The notes below the pieces were generated by a model that ran no database searches, had not been told where the DNA came from, and saw only the letters and a program-made list of their open reading frames with translations. The position numbers were made by a program, and so were the translations under genes. From the NCBI RefSeq assembly GCF_000024005.1, contig NC_013132.1, positions 1,730,001-1,794,000 on the forward strand: a DNA stretch of 64,000 nucleotides, given 5' to 3'. Shown here piece after piece: positions 11,095 to 21,800 of this stretch (position 1 is its first letter; every line of letters begins with the position of its first letter). Source of the stretch: Chitinophaga pinensis DSM 2588 (lineage in GTDB: Bacteria > Bacteroidota > Bacteroidia > Chitinophagales > Chitinophagaceae).

Positions 11095-12480
11095 ATGTTA
11101 GGGAATAATCTTACAGGATACGACGATACAATAGTAGCCCTGGCTACAGCGCCAGGCATAGGAGCAATAGCAGTGATCCGCCTCAATGGTACAAAAGCTA
11201 TTGACATCTGTAACTCCCTGTTCCCCGCCAAAGATCTCCACCAGCAAGCTGGTCATACCCTTCACTTTGGATCTATCGTCGACCGTGGACGCACCATCGA
11301 TGAAGTCGTAGTCAGTCTGTATAAAGCCCCCCGCTCTTACACCGGTGAAGAGATCGTGGAAATCTCCTGTCACGGTTCCCCCTACATCCAGCAACAGATT
11401 ATAGACGCCTGCATCCATGCCGGCGCACGTATGGCGAAGCCTGGAGAATATACCCTGCGCGCCTTCCTGAACGGCAAACTGGACCTTACCCAGGCAGAAT
11501 CCGTAGCAGATCTGATCGCAAGTAACTCTGCTGCCAGTCACCAGACGGCCATGCAGCAAATGAGGGGCGGCTTTTCCAAAGAATTATACTCCCTCCGGGA
11601 ACAACTGATCAGTTTCTCTGCACTGATAGAACTGGAACTCGACTTCAGTCAGGAAGACGTAGAATTTGCCGACCGCACGCAACTATATCGCCTTATTAAT
11701 GAAGCCAACGAAGTTGTTCAACATCTGGTGGACTCCTTCCGTATGGGAAACGTCATCAAAAACGGTGTTAATACCGCTATCGTGGGTAAACCCAACGCAG
11801 GTAAATCCACTTTGCTGAATACCCTGCTGAACGAAAATAGGGCCATCGTAAGCGATATTGCCGGCACTACTCGTGATACCATTGAGGAGGTATTAAATAT
11901 TCAGGGTGTCCTGTTCAGGCTTATCGATACTGCAGGTATCCGTGAAAGCGCAGATGTGATTGAGAGCATCGGTGTACAGAAGACAATGGAAAAGATCAGG
12001 GAAGCAGGTGTCGTACTTTACCTTTTTGATGTAAATGAAACATCGCTTTCAGAACTACAGGCCCAGGTGGATACATTCGTCAATGAAGGTATCAACTATC
12101 TGCTGATCGGCAACAAGACCGATATTAACGGTCTGGCTGCTATGCAGGAGAAATTTGCCACCGTTGAAGGGATCCTGTATATATCCGCTAAACAGCATGA
12201 ACATATACAGGAATTAAAAGATCGCCTCGTACAAAAAGTAATGAGCGGCGATATCAATACAGAAGATACGATCGTTACAAATGCCCGGCACTATGCAGCC
12301 TTACAGGAAGTATTAAAAGCATTGCAGGATGTCAGGTTCGGATTGGATAGCCAGTTACCGGGTGATTTGTTGTCACTGGATATCAGAAGATGCCTGCATT
12401 ATCTCGGAGAGATAACAGGACAGATCACCAATGAAGACCAGCTCGATTTTATATTCAGTAAGTTCTGTATAGGAAAATAA
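11095..12480 (+). CDS. mnmE: tRNA uridine-5-carboxymethylaminomethyl modification GTPase MnmE
   Basis: 461 codons, the normal length. The N-terminal folate-binding domain (residues 1-120; DTIVALATAPGIGAIAVIR) is followed by a helical domain split by the G domain. G-motifs are clear: GKPNAGKST at about residue 230, the G2 TTRDT segment, DTAG at about 278 and NKTD at about 340. The C-terminus ends in FCIGK, with the Cys conserved in active MnmE. With MnmG it modifies the wobble uridine of several tRNAs. Monocistronic by context, between the tonB terminator and a hairpin. Confidence 0.97.
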   Translation: MLGNNLTGYDDTIVALATAPGIGAIAVIRLNGTKAIDICNSLFPAKDLHQQAGHTLHFGSIVDRGRTIDEVVVSLYKAPRSYTGEEIVEISCHGSPYIQQQIIDACIHAGARMAKPGEYTLRAFLNGKLDLTQAESVADLIASNSAASHQTAMQQMRGGFSKELYSLREQLISFSALIELELDFSQEDVEFADRTQLYRLINEANEVVQHLVDSFRMGNVIKNGVNTAIVGKPNAGKSTLLNTLLNENRAIVSDIAGTTRDTIEEVLNIQGVLFRLIDTAGIRESADVIESIGVQKTMEKIREAGVVLYLFDVNETSLSELQAQVDTFVNEGINYLLIGNKTDINGLAAMQEKFATVEGILYISAKQHEHIQELKDRLVQKVMSGDINTEDTIVTNARHYAALQEVLKALQDVRFGLDSQLPGDLLSLDIRRCLHYLGEITGQITNEDQLDFIFSKFCIGK

Positions 12481-12511
12481 ACCTCAGCTTATCATCAGAT
12501 GAAATAACTAT

Positions 12512-12543
12512 AAGGTGGAGCTGTCGACAAACAACTCCACCTT
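12512..12543 (+). terminator. Hairpin after mnmE
   Basis: A 9-bp perfect stem (AAGGTGGAG / CTCCACCTT) with a 14-base loop whose inner bases also partly pair. No long T-run follows, so termination may be weak or factor-assisted. Confidence 0.55.
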
Positions 12544-12594
12544 CATACAAGCTCAAAACATACCTATCCTCCCTCCAAACGTACCTTCACTTTT

Positions 12595-12860
12595 CCACTA
12601 CAATCAATCTTCATAGCCTGCGGAGAAAATGCCACCTTCGGTATTTTGAAATGCAAAAGGCAGAAAGACAGTGTACGCGTCATTATCCACGATCACGTTT
12701 GTATATTCAAAGTAGGTAATGCCATACGCATACCAGCAAATACGCCGCATCATTTCGAATGCCTGGAAGAAGGGATAATACATCCTGATTTCTTTACACC
12801 AAGGCGGGTGGGCCGGATAAAAGGGACATACAATTATTTCAAAGACCCCGCAAGTGAACA
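12595..12860 (+). pseudogene. Decayed cupin-domain remnant
   Basis: In the frame read from about 12646 the stretch encodes KVGNAIRIPANTPHHFECLE and, soon after, DFFTPRRVGRIKGTYNYF. The first matches the second cupin motif (G-D-x-x-x-IP-x-x-x-PH) and the second the D-x-FSPxRxDxxxGxxxYF end of small Bacteroidota cupin proteins. No plausible start codon or first cupin motif lies upstream, and the frame runs on into the signal peptide of the next gene. It reads as the C-terminal half of a lost cupin gene. Boundaries are approximate. Confidence 0.55.
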
Positions 12861-12952
12861 TAAACAACCTGTATTTGTACCTGAGACACCTTTAAACATA
12901 CCACCCGCTACTCCTCATTTCGCCTCACTTTTGTACCGTAAAACAAGTACTC

Positions 12953-14086
12953 ATGAAAACATATATCATCACCCATATAAGCATCCTCACGGTATTGCTG
13001 GCGGCCTGTGTTAACCAACCTAAGCAGCAATCCACGACAAAAGATACAACGCAAACAATCAGCGCAACGCCCGTAGTACTGGAACAGGTATTTGCTGATA
13101 GTACTTATCAGCTTACCGGTGTTGCCGTTTCTGCTGATGGCAGATTATTCACCAACTACCCCTATTGGCTGGATAAACATAGCTATTCAGTTGTGGAAGT
13201 AAAGGAAGGAAAGCCTGTGCCATATCCGGATGCAGCCTGGAATAGCTTTAAAAAAGGTGACGATGGAGCGCATAAATTTGTGTGTGTACAAGCAGTGGTA
13301 GCTGATGAAAAAGGGTATCTCTGGGTAGTGGACGCTGCTGGTATCGGACTGGGACCCGTGTACCAACACAGCAATAAAGTTGTAAAGATTAACCTCGCTA
13401 CGAATAAAGTAGAACGCATTTATCATTTCCCGGATAGCGTCACTGCAAGTGACAGTTATATCAATGATATCCGGGTAGATAATGCTAACGGATTTGCATA
13501 TATGACCAGCTCTTCAAACGGCGGCATTGTTGTCCTGAATACCAACACGGGGCAGTCTCGTTTTGTATTACATAACTCACCTTCTGTTTTGTCTGATACT
13601 ACTTATCATTTCACGATGGATGGCAGAGAATTAACTAAAACGGATGGCAGCATTCCTAAGATCAACTCTGATGGTATCGCATTGTCTCCTGATAAAGCCT
13701 GGTTATACTATAAGCCACTCACGGATAACAGACTGTACCGCATTAATACTGTATTACTTCGTGACTTTTCCATACCGGCACAGAAGATGAATAACAGCGT
13801 GGAAGATCTCGGTAAATTTATCACCACAGATGGTATGGAATTCGATAAGAATGGTAACCTCTACCTCGGAGATCTGGAGAGAAGCAGTATTGTGAAAATT
13901 ACACCCGACTTAAAGATGCATACCCTCGCAACTGATACAGTAAAGCTTTCCTGGCCGGATAGTTACAGTATTTCAGCGGATGGGTACCTGTATATTTCCG
14001 CCTCACAGATAGCAAGGATGCCATGGTTCAACAACAACCAGCATCGCACAGTATATCCATATAAGATTTTCAAACTGAAACTGTAA
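12953..14086 (+). CDS. Yellow/major-royal-jelly-family lipoprotein (first copy)
   Basis: 377 codons. Lipoprotein signal with lipobox LLAAC at about residue 19, then a Thr/Gln-rich linker. The body is the MRJP/Yellow fold (a beta-propeller): GVAVSADGRLFTNYP, PYPDAAWNSF, the VDAAGIGLGP segment and SWPDSYSISADGYLYIS near the end are family hallmarks. Insect members bind amines; bacterial members are often labelled L-dopachrome tautomerase-related, but activity is unproven. It is followed after 11 bases by a paralogue, so both are probably one transcript. Confidence 0.88.
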   Translation: MKTYIITHISILTVLLAACVNQPKQQSTTKDTTQTISATPVVLEQVFADSTYQLTGVAVSADGRLFTNYPYWLDKHSYSVVEVKEGKPVPYPDAAWNSFKKGDDGAHKFVCVQAVVADEKGYLWVVDAAGIGLGPVYQHSNKVVKINLATNKVERIYHFPDSVTASDSYINDIRVDNANGFAYMTSSSNGGIVVLNTNTGQSRFVLHNSPSVLSDTTYHFTMDGRELTKTDGSIPKINSDGIALSPDKAWLYYKPLTDNRLYRINTVLLRDFSIPAQKMNNSVEDLGKFITTDGMEFDKNGNLYLGDLERSSIVKITPDLKMHTLATDTVKLSWPDSYSISADGYLYISASQIARMPWFNNNQHRTVYPYKIFKLKL

Positions 14087-14097
14087 GCCAATAGCAT

Positions 14098-15174
14098 ATG
14101 AAAAGGATAATATTCGCCTTGTTTTTTGTAGTAATATTCATCACTGCTGCAAAGGCACAATTGGAAAAGGTAGCTACTGCTGACATGATCTGGAATGGCG
14201 TCACCGTCACTGCCGATAAACGCATCTTCGTTTGTTTCCCACGCCTGGAAGGCGATAAAGGCATCCGCATAGGAGAGGTATTGACTGATGGAAAGATTAT
14301 ACCATACCCTGATGCTGCCTGGAATAACTGGCAAATAGGGAAAGCCACCTCGCAAAAATTTGTCAGAACTAATTCTCTTCGTATCGGACCTGATGGATTA
14401 CTCTGGATAGTCGATACAGGTACACCCTCAATGGGAGCAGCTCCTTTGCCGGATAGCGCCGCTAAGCTCGTTGCCATTGATACCAGGACAAACCGTGTAG
14501 TACGTATTATTCCATTAGCAGGAGTATCTTCAAAAGCTACATTCATAGATGATCTGCGTATGATAGGCAATACTATTTACCTTACGGACGCAGGAGATCC
14601 CGCCCTGATTGTAATGGATAAGATGAGCGGACAGGGTAGGAGGGTATTGGAACATCATCCTTCTACAACAGCTGAAAAAGCAATATGGGCAGCTGGACAT
14701 ATCATGAAAGATGAAAGTGGACAACAAGTACACATTCATGCCGATCAGCTCGAAATCTCTCCGGGCGGAAAGTGGCTCTATTTTCAAGCAGCCAGCGGTC
14801 CTTTGTGGAGAGTGGAAACCAGATTTCTCAATAGTCCCTATCCGTCTGAAAAAGAATTGAAAAGTCATGTAACACTATTTTATCAGACGCTATCAACCGG
14901 AGGAACTGCAATAGATGCGACCGGCAATATCTATGTCAGTGATGTGAATAAACAACAGATTACTCGCATTTCTCCGGAAGGGAAATCACAGGTGATTGTA
15001 CAAGACAAACGCTTAAGCTGGTGTGACGCATTGTGGATTGATGAAGAAGGCTATCTCTGGATGCCAACTGGACAATTACATTTGCTCGCGCCATTTCAAC
15101 AAGGTGTGAGCAAAATAAAACTCCCTGTTGTGATCTACAAAATGAAAATTAACGCAAAACCTTTCTCTAGCTGA
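14098..15174 (+). CDS. Yellow/major-royal-jelly-family secreted protein (second copy)
   Basis: 358 codons. A standard signal peptide (hydrophobic to about residue 20, ending AKAQ) without a lipobox Cys replaces the lipoprotein anchor of its upstream paralogue. The same propeller motifs appear: GVTVTADKRIFVCFP, PYPDAAWNNW, LWIVDTG and the late SWCDALWIDEEGYLW block. Identity to the first copy is moderate, so the duplication is old. One copy is membrane-anchored and one soluble, which hints at division of labour (inference). A terminator follows. Confidence 0.88.
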   Translation: MKRIIFALFFVVIFITAAKAQLEKVATADMIWNGVTVTADKRIFVCFPRLEGDKGIRIGEVLTDGKIIPYPDAAWNNWQIGKATSQKFVRTNSLRIGPDGLLWIVDTGTPSMGAAPLPDSAAKLVAIDTRTNRVVRIIPLAGVSSKATFIDDLRMIGNTIYLTDAGDPALIVMDKMSGQGRRVLEHHPSTTAEKAIWAAGHIMKDESGQQVHIHADQLEISPGGKWLYFQAASGPLWRVETRFLNSPYPSEKELKSHVTLFYQTLSTGGTAIDATGNIYVSDVNKQQITRISPEGKSQVIVQDKRLSWCDALWIDEEGYLWMPTGQLHLLAPFQQGVSKIKLPVVIYKMKINAKPFSS

Positions 15175-15195
15175 AGATCTTAGCATATTTATATG

Positions 15196-15229
15196 AGGTT
15201 ACAGGGGGTGCATCCTGTAACCTTTTTTT
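15196..15229 (+). terminator. Terminator after the Yellow-family pair
   Basis: A 10-bp perfect stem (AGGTTACAGG / CCTGTAACCT) with an 8-base loop followed by a run of seven T. Confidence 0.88.
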
Positions 15230-15348
15230 ATTGGGACATCCCGATCATACCTGCTTACATAAGTATATTTATCCGCCATAATAAACTAATTCAACTTTCC
15301 GTTGTTTAAATGGTATAATCAGCATGTTACATTTATATCTGGGAATCT

Positions 15349-17982
15349 ATGTCGGAGAGACAAGTAACACATGAACGGAATCCCACACCTACATCGGAAA
15401 CTCGCATTTCAAATCCACTGGACCTACGTTCTCTGCAGGAACTCATCCATGAAAAAGCGTTGCTCTACCCCGATAAGTCCGCCTTGCGCTTCAGGGATCA
15501 TGTAATAACATATCATAAATTAAATAATTCTGCAAACCAATTTGCCAGACTGCTGGCGGACTATGGCATTCGCAAGGGTACTATAGTAGGGCTTGCTGTA
15601 GATCGTTCTCCGGAGATGCTCTACTGTATGTTGGCTATTGTAAAGGCTGGGGCAACTTATCTGCCGCTGGACCCTGAGTATCCACAGGCAAGGATTGAAT
15701 TTATGTTACAGGATGCAGCAGCTGCTTACCTGATTACATCTGAGAAATATAGTGGCAGGTTTCAGACAGCGGCAAAGGAGATATTAATGGAAGATCTGCT
15801 GAGGCAGGCGCCACAATACGATGTATCACCACCTGATGCAGCAATCACGATGCAGGACGTGGTGTATGTATTGTACACATCAGGCTCTACAGGACAACCC
15901 AAAGGTGTACAGATCACACAGTTGGGACTGGTTAATTTCCTGATTGGTATGTTGAAAGAACCAGGTCTTGATCAACATGATAAAGTGCTTGCGCTGACGA
16001 CTATTTCTTTTGATATATCCGGTCTTGAATTATATCTGCCATTACTCGTTGGCGCCGAAGTCGTCCTCACGGATGTACAGACATCCAGGGATACCCGTCA
16101 TCTCATGGAGATCGTCAGACAGCAAGGTATAACCGTCATGCAGGCTACACCGGCTACCTGGAGAATGATGCTGGAATCTGCCTGGGATGATCGCCTGCCA
16201 TTAAAAGCCTTAATAGGTGGAGAAGCCCTGTCTAAAAAACTGGCGGAAAGACTGCTGGAAAAATGTGATAGTCTCTGGAACATGTATGGTCCTACAGAGA
16301 CTACTGTGTGGGCTACACTAAAAAAGATCAATATAGACGATGAGATTATTACTGTCGGCCGGCCGATAGAGAACATGTTCGCTTACATCCTGGACAACCA
16401 GCTTAGGAGAGTGCCGGACGGTACCGTGGGAGAAATATTCATCGGTGGTGTGGGCGTCGGGGTTGGCTACCTGAACAGGCCGGCTTTGAATGAAGAACGT
16501 TTTATGCCGGATCCTTTTTCGCCTTTACCTGGCGCCCGTATGTACAAGACGGGCGATCTTGGAAGGATTGTGAACGGTGGAGAAATCCAGTGTCTTGGGA
16601 GAATGGATCACCAGGTAAAGATCAGGGGATACCGTATTGAGTTGGGAGAGGTGGAACATGCCCTGGGTAAACAGACTGGTATCAAAGATGTGGTCGTATT
16701 GCCCAAAGATGAAAGACTCATCGCTTATGTCGTTCAGGAGAATGGTACACTTCCTAATTTCTCTGCCTGGCAACAGGCGCTGAAAACGTCATTACCGGAG
16801 TATATGGTCCCAAGCAACTTCGTCCTGTTGCCCAGATTCCCGCTATCACCAAACGGAAAGGTAGACAGGAATGCGTTGGAGGCCATGGGACAGGAGATAG
16901 AGAAAGCTAACCGTGTATACACAGCGCCCCGTACTGAACAGGAGAAGTTGATTGCAAAGATCTGGGAGGATTATCTCTATGTGGAGAAAGTTGGTATAAA
17001 AGACGATTTCTTCGAATTAGGCGGAACCTCCATCGTTGCTATGCAGATCATGGCCCGCATAGAAAAGGAGACTGGCAAGAGGCTCCCGCTGGCCAGCCTT
17101 TTCACTGCTAACACTGTTGAGAAGTTAGCCACCGAGATGGAACTGGATGATCAATCTATTTCCTGGGATCTGCTCGTCCCTGTTAAACCTACTGGAACCA
17201 AACCGCCTATATTTATCGTGAACGGCCTGGATATGAATGTCCTGCTGTTCAACAATATCGCCCGTAATATGGAGCCTGACCAACCGGTATATGGTTTTCA
17301 GCCCCGCGGACTCAACGGTGTTGATGAACCCTTCGAAACACTGGAAGATATGGCGGCGGAGTATATTGCTGCATTACTCGAAAGAGATTTTCCTGATGGC
17401 TATGCACTGGCAGGATACTCTTACGGTGGGGTGGTAGCTTATGAAATGAGCCGGCAATTACAGGCGATGGGAAAGAAAGTAAAAATGCTGGCCATGTTTG
17501 ATACTTATGCTTACAACAAAGGCCACTTTGAAACGGGCGTACCTAAGTACATCCGTAAGATTAAACGTCAGTTCCCCAAGTTCCTTTTTATCACACAATC
17601 TTTAATCCGGCATCCCAAAGAAACGCTGGATTATCAGCAGGCATTTTTTGTACGGAAATACAATGAGATCGCTGTCTATATCGGATTGCAAAGACCGCCT
17701 GAATCTGATCGGGCGGAAGATAAGATCAATGAGAAATACGAAGCGGCTTACCGTAAGTACCATATGCAGACGTCTGACGCATGTGCTATTGACCTGTTCC
17801 GTGTGGATACCCGTCTTTATTATCTGGATGATCCGCTTTACCTTGGATGGAAGCCATATGCTTTGAAAGGGATCAATGTGCATGACGTAAAAGGGGATCA
17901 CAAAACATTTCTCATGCCGCCTAATGATAAAGATTTCGCTATCTTGCTGCAACAATTGGTAGATGAGCGAATGAAAGCCTGA
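15349..17982 (+). CDS. Single-module NRPS: adenylation-carrier-thioesterase
   Basis: 877 codons, no condensation domain. Adenylation domain, residues about 25-515: YTSGSTGQPKG near 177, GPTE near 312, YKTGDLG near 398, RGYRIELGE, and the NGKVDR lysine near 505. Carrier domain about 525-595 with the pantetheine Ser in ELGGTS at about 560. Thioesterase about 620-875 with nucleophile GYSYGG near 690 and a late GDH histidine near 848. The substrate-pocket Asp (FDISGLEL) is present, as for an amino acid rather than a keto acid; reading the ten-residue code by eye gives D-I-L-Q-L-G-M-V-W-K, close to glycine-type codes. It is 27 bases upstream of the beta-lactamase gene and probably co-transcribed. 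Confidence 0.92.
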   Translation: MSERQVTHERNPTPTSETRISNPLDLRSLQELIHEKALLYPDKSALRFRDHVITYHKLNNSANQFARLLADYGIRKGTIVGLAVDRSPEMLYCMLAIVKAGATYLPLDPEYPQARIEFMLQDAAAAYLITSEKYSGRFQTAAKEILMEDLLRQAPQYDVSPPDAAITMQDVVYVLYTSGSTGQPKGVQITQLGLVNFLIGMLKEPGLDQHDKVLALTTISFDISGLELYLPLLVGAEVVLTDVQTSRDTRHLMEIVRQQGITVMQATPATWRMMLESAWDDRLPLKALIGGEALSKKLAERLLEKCDSLWNMYGPTETTVWATLKKINIDDEIITVGRPIENMFAYILDNQLRRVPDGTVGEIFIGGVGVGVGYLNRPALNEERFMPDPFSPLPGARMYKTGDLGRIVNGGEIQCLGRMDHQVKIRGYRIELGEVEHALGKQTGIKDVVVLPKDERLIAYVVQENGTLPNFSAWQQALKTSLPEYMVPSNFVLLPRFPLSPNGKVDRNALEAMGQEIEKANRVYTAPRTEQEKLIAKIWEDYLYVEKVGIKDDFFELGGTSIVAMQIMARIEKETGKRLPLASLFTANTVEKLATEMELDDQSISWDLLVPVKPTGTKPPIFIVNGLDMNVLLFNNIARNMEPDQPVYGFQPRGLNGVDEPFETLEDMAAEYIAALLERDFPDGYALAGYSYGGVVAYEMSRQLQAMGKKVKMLAMFDTYAYNKGHFETGVPKYIRKIKRQFPKFLFITQSLIRHPKETLDYQQAFFVRKYNEIAVYIGLQRPPESDRAEDKINEKYEAAYRKYHMQTSDACAIDLFRVDTRLYYLDDPLYLGWKPYALKGINVHDVKGDHKTFLMPPNDKDFAILLQQLVDERMKA

Positions 17983-18009
17983 TGCCAGTTTCAAAAACTG
18001 ATGACCTAA

Positions 18010-18897
18010 ATGAAAAATCGTATCCTATCGTGCTCCTTAGCACTGCCGTTCCTGTTGTTAAGTATACACAGCTCCGCACAGGACAACAATACCAGACAAA
18101 AAGTAAATGAAATTGCTGCTACCGCCCGTGGACATGTGGGTGTGGCGATGATGTCCCTGGAAAACGGAGACACCATGACGCTCAACGGAAATGATCACTT
18201 CCCGATGCAGAGCGTATTTAAAGTACCCCTGGCCATCGCTGTACTGGATCAGGTAGATAAAGGTAAACTGTCACTTGACCAGGTGATTCATATCACGAAG
18301 AAAGAATTACTGCCTTTTACGTGGAGCCCGATAAGAGAAAAATATCCGGAAGGAACAGACCTGAAGCTGAGAGAAGTATTGGCTTATACCGTATCGCAGA
18401 GTGATAACAACGGTTGTGATATTTTATTTAACCTCGTAGGTGGTACCGCTTACGTTGAACAATATATCCATGGCCTGGGTGTTGATAGCATGGCTATCAA
18501 GGCGAATGAAGAAAGAATGGCATCTGCATGGAAAGTACAATATACCAACTGGAGCTCACCACTGGCTACATTGCAATTACTGAAAGGTATCCATACCGGA
18601 AAATACCTGTCTAAAGCCAGCAATGACTTCCTGTTGAAGATCATGAAAGAAACGACTACTGGTCCTAAGAGACTGAGAGGCATGTTGCCTGCAGACGCGG
18701 TAGTTGCACATAAAACAGGTTCTTCTGATACAAAAGACGGTTTAACTGCTGCTACCAATGATGCCGGTATTGTTACATTACCTGACGGATCACATTTAGC
18801 GATCGTTGTTTTTGTCAGCGATACTAAGGTGAATGAAGCGATCAGAGAAGGTGTGATCGCCAGGATTACCCGCCTTTTCTGGGACGCTGCTAACTAA
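18010..18897 (+). CDS. bla: Class A beta-lactamase (subclass A2-like)
   Basis: 295 codons with a signal peptide ending SSAQ. Active-site motifs are complete: SVFK (Ser about residue 68), SDN near 131 and KTG near 236. The omega-loop region NEERMASAW followed by QYTNWSSPLATLQLL resembles the CfxA/PER branch of Bacteroidota enzymes. It would hydrolyse beta-lactams in the periplasm; spectrum cannot be read from sequence by eye. It follows the NRPS gene by 27 bases, so it may be read from the same promoter. Its last 8 bases overlap the end of the convergent lanB gene. Confidence 0.94.
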   Translation: MKNRILSCSLALPFLLLSIHSSAQDNNTRQKVNEIAATARGHVGVAMMSLENGDTMTLNGNDHFPMQSVFKVPLAIAVLDQVDKGKLSLDQVIHITKKELLPFTWSPIREKYPEGTDLKLREVLAYTVSQSDNNGCDILFNLVGGTAYVEQYIHGLGVDSMAIKANEERMASAWKVQYTNWSSPLATLQLLKGIHTGKYLSKASNDFLLKIMKETTTGPKRLRGMLPADAVVAHKTGSSDTKDGLTAATNDAGIVTLPDGSHLAIVVFVSDTKVNEAIREGVIARITRLFWDAAN

Positions 18898-21800
18898 GTT
18901 GCTGTTGCTTTAGCATCGCTAACCTGGATTCGTAGTATTTACTCAGAAAATGATAGATCACCAGCTCATGTTTCCGTTGATTGGATGATAACATCCTGTT
19001 CAGGAACATGTGAATATAACTGGATAATAAGTCGTCCCATGTGCGAACAGCCACTTTCTGTATGGCGGCTCGTATATGGGACGATCTCTTTTCCAGCAAT
19101 TGAATAGCTTCTTCAATCTCATTCTCCGCATCCTGCAGCGGATCTAGGAAACTACTGATCTGCCGCATATGTTTCCGGTAACCGGCATTTAATTGCGTCT
19201 GTAAAGGCTGACCCGCCCCGAATTCCCGGAAGAAATACTGCTGTAATCTTTTCAGATAGGTTGATTTACGGGCTAGTGTATATCCGAAATCATCCATCAG
19301 CATATCTACACCACGTATTGCCAGCAACCAGCGGAAATGCTCTCCTTCTTCTCCTTCCAGCAGGTCTATACAACCCAGTACCGCCTCACTGTCATAAGCG
19401 AATAGATGTTCACTGACAACCATTGTGGTGGCGCCATATCGTTCCAGTTCCCTTGCATAGGTATCTGTCTGTATCCTGTGAATAAGTCCCGGATCTATTG
19501 CAGCCGCTAATCGTTCCTGTAATTCAGCCAATACAATTGTCCAGAAATCTTTACGCGTCGCATGATGAAAGCGCACCCTGATATGATCTTCGGGATCGGT
19601 GTAGCGAATGAAAAACCATTGCTCAATAATGTCGTTTGCTTCCAGTTGTTCTACCAGGGGTTTAATAACAGTTGTCAGTATTTTCTCAGCAGTATTGATG
19701 CCGGCATAGATCTTCACATACAGCCACTCACTACCGGGTGGAAAATGTCTTTGTAGCTGGTCCGTTGTCTGTTCCCGTGTAACGGTGGCCGCTTGTACCG
19801 TATTGCTTTTAAAAGGAAGGATGATCTCATTGGTAAAGCGCCCCGCATCCCCCAGTACCCAGCATTGCTCAGGCGTTTGTAATACCTCCTGTAATGTCAG
19901 TTGTTCCCTTTTTAGCAAGGTGGTCACCATCAGATGTACACAGGATGCATTTTCAAGGTCAATAAACAGCTCATTGTCCCCGTCGGCTATACTTATGTGC
20001 CTGGGAAGTTTTAAGGCTTCTTTGATGGCTGAAAATGCCTTGAAGTGCATCTGTACAGTGGCATTCTTTTGCAATGAAGGATGATCTTTACTGTAGATAA
20101 GCCAGGTACATTTCTGCAGTACGATATGTTTATACCGTACCCTGGGCAGAAACGGCGCTTCTACCGGCAATTGCCATTGCCACCCGGTAGCATGTCGTAA
20201 CTGCTGGAACTGTAAATCACAGAGGAATTTGTACATCGGTAAACTGCCCTTCATGAAATTATGGGCCGAACTTAGTCTTGGAATAACTCTTTTATTAAAC
20301 CGCTTTGAGCGCAAGATAATCTGCTCATTTTGTACACTCACCAGCAGGTCCGTTACAGGGATCTGTTTTTCTTCCGGTACGCTTCCATTTCCCAGATAGA
20401 CAATTTCATAATCCCGCAGCTGTGGTCTTAACAGGATGTTGCCCGTCCTGGCCTCCGGTAAGTGGATAATCTCTGCATAAATCACATCAGGTTGTTGACC
20501 AGCTTCTTCATCCAGACACTCTCTTACAAGCTCTTTTAATGCCGCATCACCATGGCAGAAACGCCCCAGCAGATTTCCTGCCGACGGGCCGCCACAAGAT
20601 GTGAAGTCAAAGAGATAATCGCCTTTATCCATGGTAGCACCGCTCTCACTCACAATACTCCCCATCATATAGAAACTATCAGGGATAGGAATAGTAGATG
20701 TTGTGGATAGATAATCGATATCCTCGTCTGTCAATACTACTTCCGATTGTTGCGCCTGCAAACAGGCCATATATCGTTTTAACTGGAACTCCCGCATATT
20801 ATTCCAGGGGATTGTATCCGCTGTCCCTGTAGTTTTGGTCACCACCTCTTCCAGTAACGGAGCATAAGCCGCATAATGACTGGTATAAGCGCCATAACCA
20901 ATACCGGCCTCTGTATCCAGCGCAAGCGCCAGGGGGACTTCCTGCTCTTCATAACGCTGACTGAAGGCTTTGGAGAAATGTAACAGGTCAGGTTGTTTAT
21001 TGGCGACGGACAGTTTCCACAACACTTCCATCTGTGCCTGTATATCATCGATAACGCCATTGCTGATCGTATTGTCAGTAGTAGCCAGGAAAAGATCTGT
21101 CTGTACCAGGTCTTTATTCTTTGTTTCCGGTAATAGCTGCTTAACCAGCGCATGTGTATGCAGATACTTTTCTATGCCTGACTGTGAGACAGTCAGCTGC
21201 TCCCGGATAGCACATAATAACTCATATATAGGGCGTATATTTTCCAGTCTGCTTAATTTATCTATCAGTACATGAAAGAATTCTTCCCCGGTAATAGTCG
21301 GTTCCAGTTCACTGATTAATATTTGACTGTCAATCAGTTCGTCGATAAATACACGAAACTCTTCCTCCGTGATATCATCATCTGTAATGTGTTGATATAA
21401 CGCCTTCCTGGTAGCACCCTTTGCTGCCAGTGTCAGTACGCCCTCCAGATAAACCGAATGATTGATGGCTGTCAGATCATATTGACGGAATTTATTCTTT
21501 ACTGTAAAGGCCGCATAACGATAAGTATCCCCTGTCCGGTAAATGGAATTATTCGGGAAATAGCGCAATTGCTCCTGTACAGCCGGTATCCGGGCAATTG
21601 TCTCTGCCAGTTCTGCCACATAATTCATATCCAGGCGACAATGCTGTTTATGTGCCTGTACGGGTTGGATATACACATTGGTAGCTGACCCGGTATAGCC
21701 GGTACTACAGCCGGCAAACAATCCATAAGGGGTGCAACGGGTACTCATTCTTAACAGGTAACGAAAGAGCGATAAAACCAGCTTTTCCTGATCTTTTTCA

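Noticed and set aside
12646..13014. 122-codon ORF as an intact gene
   Set aside because: It begins at a TTG inside a damaged cupin, lacks the first cupin motif, and ends in the signal-peptide region of the next gene; treated as a remnant.
15349..17982. Reading the A-T-TE protein as an arylpyruvate-dimerising (atromentin/ralfuranone-type) synthetase
   Set aside because: The Asp that binds an amino group is present in the adenylation domain, which those enzymes are expected to lack.
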